From: Leptospira limi
GTDB taxonomy: Bacteria; Spirochaetota; Leptospiria; Leptospirales; Leptospiraceae
DNA: 64,000 nt
Assembly (NCBI RefSeq): GCF_026151395.1
Contig: NZ_JAMQPV010000003.1
Coordinates: 1 to 64,000 of the forward strand
Direction of reading: 5' to 3'
In this document: in pieces, positions 44,135 to 54,365 of the stretch
How positions within the stretch are numbered: position 1 is the stretch's first letter
Layout: each line of letters opens with the position of its first letter
The notes under the pieces: generated by a model
The model's database searches: none
The model's input: the letters and a program-made list of their open reading frames with translations, nothing else
What the model was told of the DNA's origin: nothing
Program-made: the position numbers and the translations under genes

Positions 44135-46687
44135 CTAAACGAGAGCTAAGTCTTTTTCCTCAGTGTTTGGAGAAGAACCGTCATCTTTTTTCGGGACTTC
44201 TTTGTAGTCTGTCCAAGGAGTTTCGGAATACACAAGTTTCCCTTCTGCCAAATCTACCAAAATTTTGGTAGGGTTGTCATAGACCCCTTTTAGAGACTGC
44301 ACTGCCATATAATCTTCTAACTCTCTTTGGAACACACGTCTGAGAGGACGTGCCCCGTAGTTTTGGTCATATCCAATGGTAGCAAAGTGTTCTTTTGCCC
44401 CTTGCGATAATTCCACTAAAACTTTTTTCTCCGTCAAACGTTTGTTAAAATCTTTTAACATGATATCAACAATGCTAACGATTTCTTCTTTTTTGAGAGG
44501 AGCAAAGTATACAACTTCATCCACACGGTTGAGAAACTCAGGATTGAAATGTTTTTTCAACTGTTCTCTTGCTTGTTCTGCTTTGTAAGTTTCTCTTTCT
44601 TCAGCAAAATCTTCAAAACCCAATCGTCCACCTTTGGAAATTTCCTTGGCGGCAATATTGGATGTCATGATGATAATGGTATCTCGGAAATTAACTTTAC
44701 GACCTTTTGTGTCTGTTAGATTTCCCTCTTCCATTATTTGGAGTAGGATATTAAACAAATCATGGTGTGCTTTTTCAATCTCATCGAGTAACACCAAACT
44801 ATATGGTTTTCTCCTCACAAATTCAGTGAGTTGGCCACCATCATCATACCCAACATACCCTGGAGGTGCTCCGATGAGTCTGGAAACTGCATGAGGTTCC
44901 ATATACTCGGACATATCAATACGAAGCATATTGTCCTCAGAACCAAACAATTGCTCTGCGAGAGCTTTTGCGAGTTCTGTTTTTCCAACACCTGTTGGTC
45001 CAAGGAAGATAAAAGAACCCGTAGGTCGTTTTTCACTTTTGAGACCAGTACGAGAACGTCTAACAGCACGTGCCACTTTTTCGATGGCTTCGGTTTGGCC
45101 GACAATTCGAGATTTGATGTCTTCTTCTAAATTGAGAAGTTTGGTGTTTTCGGACTGTTCCATTTTTTTCAAAGGAATGCCTGTCCATAAACTGACCACT
45201 GAAAGGATGTCTTCTTCTTCAATCGAAACAGCATACCCTTCCATACGTTCTTGCCATTGTTTGGTTTTTTCTTCCAATAGGCCTTTTTTACGGTTCACTT
45301 CATCACGAACAGCTGCTGCTTTCTCATACTCTTGGCTACGAACCAAATCTTCTTTTTTGACAGAAAGTGCTTTGATCTCTTCTTCAATCTCTTTGATTTC
45401 ATTAGGTCGTTGGCAATTCGCAAGGCGTGCTTTCGCTCCAGCTTCATCAATGATGTCAATTGCCTTGTCTGGTAAAAATCGATCATTGATATAACGATGA
45501 GATAATTTCACAGCTTGCTCGATGGCTTTTTCCGAATAACGCACCTTATGGTGGGCTTCGTAAGCTTTTTTCAAACCGTCTAAAATGAGAACTGCATCAT
45601 CCACAGAAGGTTCAAGAACCTTCACCATTTGGAATCGTCTTTCCAAAGCAGAATCTTTTTCGATGTATTTACGGTATTCGTTATTGGTTGTCGCACCAAT
45701 ACATTGTAGTTCCCCACGAGCGAGTGCCGGTTTTAGAATGTTAGCAGCATCCACTGCCCCTTCGGCCGCACCTGCTCCAATGAGAGTGTGTAACTCATCT
45801 ATGAAGATGATGATGTTTTGTGAAGTGACGATTTCTTTCATGATTTTTTTCAATCGTTCTTCGAACTCACCACGGTATTTGGTTCCTGCAATAAGGCTTG
45901 CCAAATCCAAAGATAACACTCGTTTGTCGAAAAGCAAATCTGGAACTAATTTTTCAATCACCGCTTGTGCAAGACCTTCTACAATTGCTGTTTTACCAAC
46001 ACCCGATTCTCCTACAAGAACTGGGTTATTTTTTGTCTTACGAGATAAAATCTGAATCACTCGTTCGATCTCTTTTGACCTTCCGATGACCGGATCCAAT
46101 TTTTTCTCACGAGCAAGTTGTGTGAGGTCACGTGCAAATTCATCTAGGATCGGAGTTTTACTTTTTTCTTGTCTTGGAGTTGCCGTTTGTGTTTGGCTTT
46201 GCCCAGTGGTTTGGGAACCCGTTGTCCCACCACCTACCGCACCCGAAGGTGGAGCTCCGAGAAGTCTTAAAATTTCCGATTTGATGACATTATAGTTCAC
46301 ACTGAAGGAAGATAATGATCCGCCAGCGATGTTATTATTATCACGAAGTAATGCGAGTAAAATGTGTTCGGTTCCCACATAATTATGTTTGAGGCGTTTT
46401 GCCTCTTCTTTGGAAACTTCGATCATTTTTTGGTACTTGTCTTGTCCTTGGCTGACATCGAGTAACAAAGCACCCGAACCCTCACGGGTACGTTTCTCCA
46501 CTTCTTTACGGAGTTCGTTTAAATTGATGTTTAGATTCGTTAGAATCTTAATCGCGACAGAGTCCTCTTCCCGGAGAAGCCCAAGTAGAATGTGTTCAGG
46601 ACCGATAAAATCGGAGCCTAAACGTTTAGCCTCATCTTGGGCGATTTCGTTGATGACTCTTTTTGCTCTTTTTGTGAATTCCAACAT
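44135..46687 (-). CDS. clpC: ClpC-type AAA+ chaperone/protease ATPase
   Basis: The 850-residue protein has two Clp N-domain repeats (residues 1-145), a glycine/threonine/glutamine-rich linker (about 148-170), and AAA+ module 1 with Walker A GESGVGKT at 226-233. A middle domain with a UVR-type motif ([16 protein letters not shown]) is followed by AAA+ module 2 with GPTGVGKT. The UVR-containing middle domain marks it as ClpC rather than ClpA or ClpB. It unfolds substrates for ClpP and needs adaptors such as MecA or McsB. Immediately upstream is a McsA/McsB-like gene, as in the Gram-positive mcsA-mcsB-clpC order. ClpP is not in the window. Confidence 0.95.
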   Translation of the reverse strand: MLEFTKRAKRVINEIAQDEAKRLGSDFIGPEHILLGLLREEDSVAIKILTNLNINLNELRKEVEKRTREGSGALLLDVSQGQDKYQKMIEVSKEEAKRLKHNYVGTEHILLALLRDNNNIAGGSLSSFSVNYNVIKSEILRLLGAPPSGAVGGGTTGSQTTGQSQTQTATPRQEKSKTPILDEFARDLTQLAREKKLDPVIGRSKEIERVIQILSRKTKNNPVLVGESGVGKTAIVEGLAQAVIEKLVPDLLFDKRVLSLDLASLIAGTKYRGEFEERLKKIMKEIVTSQNIIIFIDELHTLIGAGAAEGAVDAANILKPALARGELQCIGATTNNEYRKYIEKDSALERRFQMVKVLEPSVDDAVLILDGLKKAYEAHHKVRYSEKAIEQAVKLSHRYINDRFLPDKAIDIIDEAGAKARLANCQRPNEIKEIEEEIKALSVKKEDLVRSQEYEKAAAVRDEVNRKKGLLEEKTKQWQERMEGYAVSIEEEDILSVVSLWTGIPLKKMEQSENTKLLNLEEDIKSRIVGQTEAIEKVARAVRRSRTGLKSEKRPTGSFIFLGPTGVGKTELAKALAEQLFGSEDNMLRIDMSEYMEPHAVSRLIGAPPGYVGYDDGGQLTEFVRRKPYSLVLLDEIEKAHHDLFNILLQIMEEGNLTDTKGRKVNFRDTIIIMTSNIAAKEISKGGRLGFEDFAEERETYKAEQAREQLKKHFNPEFLNRVDEVVYFAPLKKEEIVSIVDIMLKDFNKRLTEKKVLVELSQGAKEHFATIGYDQNYGARPLRRVFQRELEDYMAVQSLKGVYDNPTKILVDLAEGKLVYSETPWTDYKEVPKKDDGSSPNTEEKDLALV

Positions 46688-46747
46688 GCCGCACCCTGCC
46701 TTTAGTAATTAGACGAACGTCCTTGTTCCCATCATGACCGTACTGGG

Positions 46748-47542
46748 TCAAAGGGAGCCTCGTAAACCAAGAATTTTGTAAAACTGACGTTTTTGGACCG
46801 CGAATGCGTTCTTCCACGAGATTTTTACGACAAGTCCACGGAAGTTTCCCAGGGACTCTCTTCTATGATCGGTGGAAGGAGCAATTTCTATACCAAATTC
46901 AGAGAGTTTCTCGAAAAGTGAAAAGAACCTGGGATCAACTCCTTCTCTTATCCCAAGGAGGAGAGAATCCCTCCTTCCTTTCCCCATATTGGTAGGACAA
47001 GACGAAATAAACCCAAACCCAGGGCGATATGCCCAGTGTTTTCGTCTGTAGAACAAACGAAGGAGAGAACTATTTTCCCGAGAAACCCTTGTAGGTAACG
47101 TTTTGTTGGTGTTTCGAAATTGTTCGTAGCTTTGATCCAAATTTCTTAGAATTTCCAAACGTACATGGTCTTCTGAACCCAAATACAAATGGTAAACTGG
47201 ACCTACTCCTTCTTTTGATACGATAAAACTGTTTGAGCCCTCTTTCCAATTTTCCCAAAATCCATCTGCATCTAACAATTGTTTTACTTCCATTTCCTTT
47301 GGTTCATAGTATGGAAACAGTGAATGGGCCAAATTCCTTGTGAGCCGAGTTCTCAAAGACAGGATTTGGATCTTGGATTGGCTTCGAGAGAAAATCTCTT
47401 CCAATTCTGTTAAAAGTGAAATGGGTATCCACAATCGGCGAGATTGTTTAGGAAGACTAAACACTGTGACACAATGTTCGCACCCATATTTACCAGAGAT
47501 CTGAAATTGAGTGTCCTTTGTGCCACAAATCCGGCAATACAT
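46748..47542 (-). CDS. McsA-McsB-like fusion: zinc ribbon plus short arginine-kinase-like domain
   Basis: The 264-residue product begins with a zinc-ribbon motif, CRIC (Cys3, Cys6) and CEHC (Cys21, Cys24), as in McsA. It then shows McsB-like segments in order: LSLRTRLTRNL (61-71; McsB has SSRIRLARN), GSEDHVR (122-128; McsB NEEDHLR) and SSCPTNMGKGRR (180-191; McsB TSCPTNLGTGLR). After this the usual GLYGEGSE region is replaced by APSTDHRRES and the C-terminus is short (McsB is about 350 residues). It may phosphorylate arginines to mark proteins for ClpC, or be a degenerate adaptor. Its ATG overlaps the lolD stop (TAATG), and clpC follows 60 bases downstream. Confidence 0.75.
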   Translation of the reverse strand: MYCRICGTKDTQFQISGKYGCEHCVTVFSLPKQSRRLWIPISLLTELEEIFSRSQSKIQILSLRTRLTRNLAHSLFPYYEPKEMEVKQLLDADGFWENWKEGSNSFIVSKEGVGPVYHLYLGSEDHVRLEILRNLDQSYEQFRNTNKTLPTRVSRENSSLLRLFYRRKHWAYRPGFGFISSCPTNMGKGRRDSLLLGIREGVDPRFFSLFEKLSEFGIEIAPSTDHRRESLGNFRGLVVKISWKNAFAVQKRQFYKILGLRGSL

Positions 47543-48240
47543 TACAGGCTAACGGGCGATAGTTTACCAGAAACAATTCGATTCCGTTTGTGAGCCATGG
47601 AAGCAAGTTCTAAGTCATGGGTCACAAGGATGAGAGAAAACTTAAATTCGTTTTGTAAGTCTTTGATGAGATCCATAAGATGCCTTGAGTTATCACGATC
47701 CAAGTTCCCTGTCGGTTCATCGGCAAGGATGAGTTGCCTTCTTCCCACAAGGGCACGCGCCACACCCACACGGGCACTTTCTCCTCCTGAAAGTTGGGAA
47801 GGAAAACTTTCGGTTCGTTCACCGAGACCTACTTTTTTTAAGATCTCAATGGCTTCTGCTTTTGCTTGTGATGGATTCATCCTTGCAATGAGAAGGGGCA
47901 TCATCACATTTTCTAAGGCAGTAAAATCTGGAAGCAGTAAGTGTTGTTGGAAGATAAAGGAAATTTTTTCCGCACGAAAACTTTCTCTTTGTTTTTCGCT
48001 TAGATTTTTCAGTGAAACTCCACAGACTTCCACCTCACCGTCGTCAAACGAGTCCATGGCGCCGAGGATATTGAGGAGTGTGGATTTTCCAACACCAGAT
48101 GCTCCTTCCACGGAAACGATTTCACCAGGTAACACTTCAAAGTCGAGACCAGAAATGATATGGTACCGTTTGTCCACAACTTGGTAATATTTTTCTAATT
48201 TACGAACAGAAACAGTTGGTTTGATTTCAGAATTAGTCAT
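47542..48240 (-). CDS. lolD: Lipoprotein-releasing ABC transporter ATPase, LolD
   Basis: The 232-residue ATPase has Walker A GASGVGKS, the LolD signature region ([16 protein letters not shown]), [15 protein letters not shown], Walker [13 protein letters not shown] and the switch LVTHDL. With the permease upstream it extracts outer-membrane lipoproteins from the inner membrane and hands them to a carrier. It overlaps the permease gene by 8 bases and its stop shares a base with the next gene. Confidence 0.9.
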   Translation of the reverse strand: MTNSEIKPTVSVRKLEKYYQVVDKRYHIISGLDFEVLPGEIVSVEGASGVGKSTLLNILGAMDSFDDGEVEVCGVSLKNLSEKQRESFRAEKISFIFQQHLLLPDFTALENVMMPLLIARMNPSQAKAEAIEILKKVGLGERTESFPSQLSGGESARVGVARALVGRRQLILADEPTGNLDRDNSRHLMDLIKDLQNEFKFSLILVTHDLELASMAHKRNRIVSGKLSPVSL

Positions 48241-49585
48241 TGCGAATGGTATCCACTGGGTTTAGATTAGCAGCCATACGTGCAGGGAAATACCCAGCGA
48301 GGCCTGAGAGAATGGTAGCAGCAGTTGTCACCATAAAGATAAAGGAAATATCAATGTCCACTGGGATGTGATCAAAGTAATAGATATCTTTTGGAACAAG
48401 TTCCACAGGATCCCAATCCCCTGGATTTAAGAGACTCCCCACACCATTAATGATTTCCGAAATCGCATTGATGATGACTTCTAACTTTGTCGCGATAAAA
48501 ATCCCTGTCATCCCACCCACAAGAGAAGACAATATCCCAACGATCATGGCATTCAATGTGAAGATGAGAAGGATATCGTTAGATGCAAGGCCAAGTGCTT
48601 TTAAGGTTCCAATGGACCTACGTTTCGCACGAATGAGGGAGTGGACCGTTGCTACCATCCCGAGGGCAGCAAGTACGATGAAAAGAAACACTATGATGGA
48701 GATGATGGTTTTTTCCAATCGCAGTGCTGCAAGGAAATTCTCTTGTTCTTCTGCAATGGTTCGAACAGACCATGAAGTATCATCTTGGATTTTTTGATTC
48801 CAATTTTCTTCGTTTAACCGAGATAAGATTCTATGTTTGGTGAGTTTCAAATCGTCCAAAGAACGAACCTTGATGGCAATTTGGTTTACTGCACCTTTCA
48901 TCTTAAAAAACTCTTGGGCTTGCGGGAGAGACAAAAAGACAAACTTCGAATCGTAATTATAATAGCCGGTTTTAAAGAGACCTACCAATCGAAAGGATTG
49001 TACGTTTACCTGCACACCTCGTTCGACTGTGAACCTGCCACCAGGAACAGCCATGGTGATCTCACGTCCAATCCCATACCCATAAATCGCACTCATTTCC
49101 TTTCCAACCACGACCATTTTTTTGGTATTGATCGCAGGAATTTCATCACGGTTGTACTGCAAAATACGTGGGAAGTTCGGAAGTCCATTTTCCACCAATT
49201 TTTCAATCGAGTCAATGGGAACCGCACGGATCATGATCGGGTTAAAATTATTATTACTTTGGATGAGGCCGTGGCTTGTGATATTCCCTTCGACAGAAAC
49301 AAAGGATTCTGCTAGTTTTGGATCGGATTTGAGATGATTGATGACAGTCTCATAATCATAAATAGCCCCTGATCCGTAGGAATTTTCGATGGTAATGTGT
49401 GGACCACCTTGCCAAAGGGATTCCTTCACTTGTTTTTGGAATCCATTAAAAATGGAAAGAACCACAACAAGGAGCCCCACTCCTACTGCCATCACGATGA
49501 ACGATAGTCTGGATTTAATGGAGAGGAATCCCAAAACGCGGGACCCTCGGATGTAACGAATAGTGATTAAAGAGACGATTCCCAT
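48233..49585 (-). CDS. lolC: Lipoprotein-releasing ABC transporter permease, LolC/LolE type
   Basis: The 450-residue protein has four membrane helices: one near residues 22-45 and three in the last 170 residues. A large periplasmic domain lies between them. The first 25 residues ([19 protein letters not shown]) and the end ([17 protein letters not shown]) match LolC/LolE. One permease gene instead of two suggests a homodimeric LolF-type arrangement, as in some other bacteria. It is the first gene of the block that continues through lolD, the McsB-like gene and clpC. Lipoproteins are abundant in this window. Confidence 0.87.
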   Translation of the reverse strand: MGIVSLITIRYIRGSRVLGFLSIKSRLSFIVMAVGVGLLVVVLSIFNGFQKQVKESLWQGGPHITIENSYGSGAIYDYETVINHLKSDPKLAESFVSVEGNITSHGLIQSNNNFNPIMIRAVPIDSIEKLVENGLPNFPRILQYNRDEIPAINTKKMVVVGKEMSAIYGYGIGREITMAVPGGRFTVERGVQVNVQSFRLVGLFKTGYYNYDSKFVFLSLPQAQEFFKMKGAVNQIAIKVRSLDDLKLTKHRILSRLNEENWNQKIQDDTSWSVRTIAEEQENFLAALRLEKTIISIIVFLFIVLAALGMVATVHSLIRAKRRSIGTLKALGLASNDILLIFTLNAMIVGILSSLVGGMTGIFIATKLEVIINAISEIINGVGSLLNPGDWDPVELVPKDIYYFDHIPVDIDISFIFMVTTAATILSGLAGYFPARMAANLNPVDTIRND

Positions 49586-49597
49586 GATGACCTAATC

Positions 49598-49637
49598 TTT
49601 TTGACAGCTTTCTTCGAAAGATGGATACTGTCAAAAA
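49598..49637 (+). promoter_or_regulatory. Inverted repeat containing a candidate promoter, between divergent lolC and the 49646 gene
   Basis: TTTTTGACAG at 49598-49607 and CTGTCAAAAA at 49628-49637 form a perfect 10 bp inverted repeat. Inside lies CTTTCTTCGAAAG. On the plus strand TTGACA (49601-49606) is 17 bases from GATACT (49624-49629), a plausible promoter whose transcript would start about 10 bases before the ATG at 49646. The repeat may also be a regulator site. Confidence 0.5.
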
Positions 49638-49645
49638 AGAACCTT

Positions 49646-50632
49646 ATGCCTGAAACACCAAACTATTATTCTGTCAAAGTCAATCTTCGAGACGAAGCCA
49701 ATATGGTGTACACCATGGTTTCTGCCATCATTGACCCGGTTGAAATCAAATCGGTGAAATTTGAGGGTGTTTCTTGTACAAGTCCCCTCTCACTTCTGCC
49801 CGTTCGGTCCACATTCCAAGACTTTTATAACCGAATGCAAAGGGTGATCTATAAGGGAGAACAACAAAAAAACATTACAAAGTCCTTACAGGAACTCATC
49901 AAAACCAAGTTTGGTTCTGAAAGTTTTTTAGAAGAGATCCTCCACTACATGGATCACAATCTTACGGACCGATTGGACTTTGTTTTCAGTGAAATTCACA
50001 AACGTACAGCGGGAAATTCAGAACCAAAAGTAGAAATCCATTTCGAACTGATTGATCCAAACGACATGACAAAAACCACTGTGGACGAAGAGGAGATTGC
50101 CAAAAAAGAAGCTCCTCCTGTCACACCTGTCCCACAAGCATCTGGATTTCTGATCCCTGCTGACAAACAAATTGTACAGTTCAAATTCCAACTCTCACCA
50201 GTGAATGGTGTACCTCTCGTAGAACTGAAAGCAGGTGACAATGTATATGTACGATTAGTACCTGGAGATTCAATCACTGATTCTATCATCAACACATTGG
50301 AGTTAAAGGAAGAATCTGGCGCGATCAAACAAATCCCAGCTAAAATTGTAAACATTTCGAATAACAAAAATTTTTCGGAAGTTGTGATCAAAATCAATGA
50401 ACAAATCTATGGAAAAATCATTGAGGAAGAAAACTCAGTAAAAATCAAAACCACTGATAGCAATATGGGTGCTGCCAATATCATGAACTCAGTTGCCTCT
50501 CCAACAGCTAAAATTACGAAAGCAAAACAAAATCCTAATTTAACCGCTGATGAAAGTTTCCATTTGATGCCTTATATCATTATGCTTGTTGTACTTGCAA
50601 TCGGTATGATGACAATTTTTGTAATTCTCTAA
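49646..50632 (+). CDS. Tail-anchored membrane protein of unknown function
   Basis: The product has 328 residues from the ATG at 49646, just after the inverted-repeat promoter region; an ATG 45 bases upstream lies inside that repeat and is unlikely. It has a soluble N-terminal part, a proline/threonine-rich linker (KKEAPPVTPVPQ) near residue 163, a second domain and a single C-terminal helix (YIIMLVVLAIGMMTIFVIL). It is a tail-anchored protein facing the cytoplasm, with a PilZ-like feel (strand-rich FQLSPVNGVPLVELKAGDNVYV, shortened: SPVNGVPLVELKAGDNVYV). No family is certain. The next gene begins 6 bases after it. Confidence 0.75.
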   Translation: MPETPNYYSVKVNLRDEANMVYTMVSAIIDPVEIKSVKFEGVSCTSPLSLLPVRSTFQDFYNRMQRVIYKGEQQKNITKSLQELIKTKFGSESFLEEILHYMDHNLTDRLDFVFSEIHKRTAGNSEPKVEIHFELIDPNDMTKTTVDEEEIAKKEAPPVTPVPQASGFLIPADKQIVQFKFQLSPVNGVPLVELKAGDNVYVRLVPGDSITDSIINTLELKEESGAIKQIPAKIVNISNNKNFSEVVIKINEQIYGKIIEEENSVKIKTTDSNMGAANIMNSVASPTAKITKAKQNPNLTADESFHLMPYIIMLVVLAIGMMTIFVIL

Positions 50633-50638
50633 AATCTA

Positions 50639-51658
50639 ATGACCCAATTCAGAAAAAAATTACCAATCCTTTCCCCTTTCTTCATCGCACTGGTTGTCCT
50701 ACACTCACTTTTTGTGGACTACACAGTACAATTCCCTGATTTTATTTCTTCTGAAGCATCAGAAACAAATTTAGAATCAATAAAACCGAAGGTTATCGCT
50801 GAAAATGGTGTCATCGGTAGAATCTCTTATCTTGAATCCTTTTTAGTCGAAATTGAATCCAAAGAATTGCCGATTGATACTGATTTAGAGGACACAAAAG
50901 ACAACGTCAAACGAGTGCTAATCGGCCAAAAACTACTACTTGGCCTTCTATTGTTTTATATCTTCTTAACCTTTTCAACTGCCATGACCTACATGTTCCG
51001 AGTTTGGTTTCATAAATCAATGGCACATGTTTTGTATCCAGTTTCACTGGTTGTCTTGTTACCAAAAATATTTTTCCAATTGAACTTAATGGTTCAAAAA
51101 GATATCTTTTCCTATTTTTATTTTCTCTTCCTCATTTGTACATATATCTTTACGATTCTAGCATATCGAACCATCATCAAAGACAAGGAACCATATGAAG
51201 GGTTTCAATCCTTACAGTTTTCCTCTTCTTTGGAAGAAGAAGGAAGATCCCCTGGCCAAACCAAAACGGGCACCTATTTTGCGCCTATTTTCCATGTACT
51301 CGTGATCATTCTAATTGGAATTTTAATAGGGAATTTAATTTATATCCCACTCTTTCTCTTACAAAAACATTATGTAAGCGAATTCAGTTACTTTATTTTC
51401 TTTTTAATTGGACTCTTGTCTGTATTTTATATCTTCAATTACAACAAAGTGGGTGGCGAGTCCAAAAACAAAAATTGGCAAAACCTATCTGTCAGTTTTG
51501 CCTATTTACAATATCGTTTTTTACGAAATGGATTTTTTTCCATTTTTAGCACGATACTGATCATTTTGTTTGTCACGTTTTTGTTTAGTTTATTACTCTT
51601 TAATATTGATCTCATCCAAAACAATTTGGGATTATTCGGGAAAACGACAGAGTTTTAA
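50639..51658 (+). CDS. Polytopic membrane protein of unknown function
   Basis: The 339-residue product has about seven hydrophobic segments, with a soluble stretch near residues 45-90 and polar loops between them. No motif is recognised. It starts 6 bases after the tail-anchored protein and probably works with it. The stop lies 2 bases from the convergent MORN-lipoprotein gene. Confidence 0.7.
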   Translation: MTQFRKKLPILSPFFIALVVLHSLFVDYTVQFPDFISSEASETNLESIKPKVIAENGVIGRISYLESFLVEIESKELPIDTDLEDTKDNVKRVLIGQKLLLGLLLFYIFLTFSTAMTYMFRVWFHKSMAHVLYPVSLVVLLPKIFFQLNLMVQKDIFSYFYFLFLICTYIFTILAYRTIIKDKEPYEGFQSLQFSSSLEEEGRSPGQTKTGTYFAPIFHVLVIILIGILIGNLIYIPLFLLQKHYVSEFSYFIFFLIGLLSVFYIFNYNKVGGESKNKNWQNLSVSFAYLQYRFLRNGFFSIFSTILIILFVTFLFSLLLFNIDLIQNNLGLFGKTTEF

Positions 51659-51660
51659 TT

Positions 51661-52401
51661 TCAATTACATTCAGGTGTTTTGTTTTGTTTTACAATACAC
51701 CATAGGCTCCCGTTCGGATAATACGTGTTACGCGAAATCAACTCCCCTGATTCAGAATACAATTCGGATGCTTCTTTCACACCGGTAGGGTAATAATAAA
51801 ACCACTCACCTATTTTTTTGTCTTCTGAATAACTGCCCTTGGCTTCTACTTTTGTATCTGGGTAATACCTCACCCAATCGCCCGTGCGGAGACCTCCATC
51901 AAAGAATCCTTTTTCATTCAATCGGCCATTGCGGTAGTAACGGAAGTATGCTCCGTTTTCATTTCCAATTTCAACTGATTGGATCCAAAGTTGTTTTTTT
52001 CGGTAACCTGCTTTGTAGTTTTGTTCTATATACATTTTGCCATCTGAGAAATAGAATTTCCAGAGTCCATCTCTCTCACCATTCACCATTTTTCCTTCCA
52101 TAATGGTGGTTCCATCGATATAGTTTAATTTTTTTCCTATGCCATCAGGTTTACCGAGAGCATCGATGGGTACAATGGCGACTAAATTCCCGTTTTCATA
52201 CCATTCACGAAAATAACCCTCTCCAATCATTTGGTAGTGATTTGTTTTTTTATCAAAACTTGCATCTTTAGGAACTGTATTTGGTCTTTCACTACTTCCT
52301 TTGCATGGTCCAAATAAAAATCCACCTAGGAATATAACCAAGAGAAGGGAAATAAAAATCCAAACAGGACTGTCTTTAATGGGTGTAGATGTAGATGTCA
52401 T
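51661..52401 (-). CDS. MORN-type repeat lipoprotein
   Basis: The 246-residue product has a hydrophobic N-terminal segment ending LFGPC, perhaps a leptospiral lipobox although it lacks the usual -3 residue. Repeats follow of the pattern WYENGNLV, GKMVNGERDGLWKFYFSDG, GGLRTGDWVRYYPD and KIGEWFYYYPTGV, as in YwqK-like and MORN proteins. The repeats form beta-hairpin ladders that bind membranes or partners. It overlaps the mscS gene by 26 bases. Function unknown. Confidence 0.8.
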   Translation of the reverse strand: MTSTSTPIKDSPVWIFISLLLVIFLGGFLFGPCKGSSERPNTVPKDASFDKKTNHYQMIGEGYFREWYENGNLVAIVPIDALGKPDGIGKKLNYIDGTTIMEGKMVNGERDGLWKFYFSDGKMYIEQNYKAGYRKKQLWIQSVEIGNENGAYFRYYRNGRLNEKGFFDGGLRTGDWVRYYPDTKVEAKGSYSEDKKIGEWFYYYPTGVKEASELYSESGELISRNTYYPNGSLWCIVKQNKTPECN

Positions 52402-53272
52402 TTTCTTCTCTAAATTTTGTTAAGATTTCTTTTGAGATTAAGATTCGATTCAATCGTTTGGAACGAATTGGAGTAAGATAACGCAAACACATTAAAATCG
52501 TTCCTTCTGGTTCCAATGATGTGTAAACAATTGGTGTTGTTTTACCAAGTCTCACGAGATAGTTCTTCGACATCTCTCGGATTTTGGATTCTACTAATTC
52601 TGGAGCTAATACCAACTCTTCATGTAAAATTTGAGTACAAATTTTTTCTGCTTTTTCCCAATTGGATCTTAGTTCCAAGTATACACGAAACTCATCCCAA
52701 ACAAAATCCATAGTTTCGGATACGATAAAAAAACGATGTAAAACTATATTATAATTAGGGAAATGAATCAGTCGATTTGTCGATTGTTCAAATCTTGGGT
52801 CTTGTGCAATCTCAAGTAAGGTAAACTTAAAAAAACCAATATTAACAACATCACCTTTGATCGTATCGATTTCAATCCGATCGCCCACTTTAAATCCATT
52901 GGCACCCATGATCATAAACCAACCAACCATGTTGAGCCATACTTCTTTCAGTGAGATCACAATCCCTGCGCCTGCAAGACCAAGCACGGTTGGAAGAAGT
53001 GATAAACTCGAAAAAATGATAGGTAAATAGGCGATCGCAAAAACGAGTAAAAAACCCATCCTTGCTACTTTCCTTCGATTGTATTCATGTACTGGGTCGA
53101 GAGCCGGTTTGATTCTCTCAACAAGGAACATTGTGATTTTGTAACAAATCACAGCAAACACAACCATGTACGCAAATAAAATGAGTGTTTCAGCAAACTC
53201 TCTATTACTATTTTTAAGTAGAGTTAATGGATTGAGATCTAAATAAAATTCTTTTATACTTCCACTACCCAT
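52376..53272 (-). CDS. MscS-family mechanosensitive channel
   Basis: The 298-residue protein has N-terminal helices and the pore-lining third helix with the glycine/alanine pattern LGLAGAGIVISLKEVWLNMVG (shortened: LGLAGAGIVISLKEVW). The MscS beta-domain (GDRIEIDTIKGDVVNIGFF) follows, then the alpha-beta C-terminal domain. The channel opens under membrane tension to release solutes. It overlaps aroB by 8 bases and the MORN gene by 26 bases. Confidence 0.9.
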   Translation of the reverse strand: MGSGSIKEFYLDLNPLTLLKNSNREFAETLILFAYMVVFAVICYKITMFLVERIKPALDPVHEYNRRKVARMGFLLVFAIAYLPIIFSSLSLLPTVLGLAGAGIVISLKEVWLNMVGWFMIMGANGFKVGDRIEIDTIKGDVVNIGFFKFTLLEIAQDPRFEQSTNRLIHFPNYNIVLHRFFIVSETMDFVWDEFRVYLELRSNWEKAEKICTQILHEELVLAPELVESKIREMSKNYLVRLGKTTPIVYTSLEPEGTILMCLRYLTPIRSKRLNRILISKEILTKFREENDIYIYTH

Positions 53273-54365
53273 TGAGTTTGATTCCTTTATGGCGTTTCAA
53301 TATTTCGAGAATTTGTTTCCTTTCAACAGGAACACCAAACTTTGGTTTACCGAAGTCTTCCAAGAGAACAAACTTTAAAGTATTCCCATCCTTTTTTTTA
53401 TCATGTTCCATGTGTTTCAAAACCAAATCAGGTTTTTCTTCCAATACAGTTGGTAATTCTAATTGGGACATGAGTGAAATCGCTTTTTGGAAGTTGGATT
53501 CAGAAAAACCAACTAACTCTTTTGATAATAATAATGCAGTTACAAGACCTACAGAAACTGCCTCTCCATGCGAATATTTTTTGTAAAGTGTGAGGGATTC
53601 AATTGCATGGCCGGTTGTGTGTCCTAAATTGAGGACGGCACGTAATCCTGATTCTTTTTCATCTTGGGAAACTATTGATGACTTCACTCGTACTGATTCT
53701 TCGATCGCATAACGCAGGATATCTGACTTTTCAAAAAAATCAGAACGTTTGGATTTGGAAAGTGTTTCAAAAAAATTCCCACCATCTAAAAAGGAATGTT
53801 TGACCACTTCTGCAAGACCACAACTCCATTCTTTTTTTGGTAAGGTAGAGAGTGTAAAAAGGGGAGCAAAAACAAATTGTGGTTGGTAAAATGCACCCAC
53901 CATGTTTTTACCTGAATCAACATTTACTGCGACCTTTCCACCTACAGAAGAATCCACACAGGCAAGTAAGGTCGTAGGTACTTGGATGAACCGAATCCCT
54001 CTCTGGTAGGTAGCAGCGATAAAACCAGCAAAATCACCCACCACTCCGCCACCAAAGGCAATGATCACCGCATTGCGATCAGCATCGGCTTCAATGAGTT
54101 GGTGGTACACTTTTTTGACGCGGTCAATGTGTTTGTTTTTTTCACCGGATTTTAAGTAGATAAAGGAAAAAGGAAGAGAGCTGTTTTTGAGTTCTTTGAT
54201 TAAATACTTTTCGTAAATGCCTGCGATTTCACGGCTTGTGAGAACAAAAACATGTGAAATTTTTTTGAGATCTTTAAGTTTTTCAGAAAGACCAACAAAG
54301 TCTTCATGTAATTCGACAGGGTAAACAAATCCTGAACCGACGACTTCTCGTTCTGATAACTTCAT
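53265..54365 (-). CDS. aroB: 3-dehydroquinate synthase
   Basis: The 366-residue enzyme has the family length and motifs: AFGGGVVGDFAGFIAATYQRG, the strand RFIQVPTTLLA, the phosphate-binding DSSVGGKVAVN and the zinc ligands in LNLGHTTGHAIES and HGEAVSVG. It converts DAHP to 3-dehydroquinate using NAD and zinc in the shikimate pathway. It overlaps the Nudix gene by 4 bases upstream and mscS downstream, so the four genes from rnc to mscS form a packed run. Confidence 0.95.
   Translation of the reverse strand: MKLSEREVVGSGFVYPVELHEDFVGLSEKLKDLKKISHVFVLTSREIAGIYEKYLIKELKNSSLPFSFIYLKSGEKNKHIDRVKKVYHQLIEADADRNAVIIAFGGGVVGDFAGFIAATYQRGIRFIQVPTTLLACVDSSVGGKVAVNVDSGKNMVGAFYQPQFVFAPLFTLSTLPKKEWSCGLAEVVKHSFLDGGNFFETLSKSKRSDFFEKSDILRYAIEESVRVKSSIVSQDEKESGLRAVLNLGHTTGHAIESLTLYKKYSHGEAVSVGLVTALLLSKELVGFSESNFQKAISLMSQLELPTVLEEKPDLVLKHMEHDKKKDGNTLKFVLLEDFGKPKFGVPVERKQILEILKRHKGIKLNG

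Noticed and set aside
44931..45494. Long plus-strand open frame of 187 codons within clpC
   Set aside because: It lies fully antisense to conserved clpC coding sequence, has serine/arginine-rich composition with no motif, and has no ribosome site.
47597..48187. Plus-strand frame of 196 codons opposite lolD
   Set aside because: Antisense shadow of an intact Walker-motif ATPase; composition is the mirror of lolD and no known domain is visible.
48833..49315. Plus-strand frame of 160 codons within the lolC-type gene
   Set aside because: Antisense shadow with histidine- and asparagine-rich composition typical of a complement frame.
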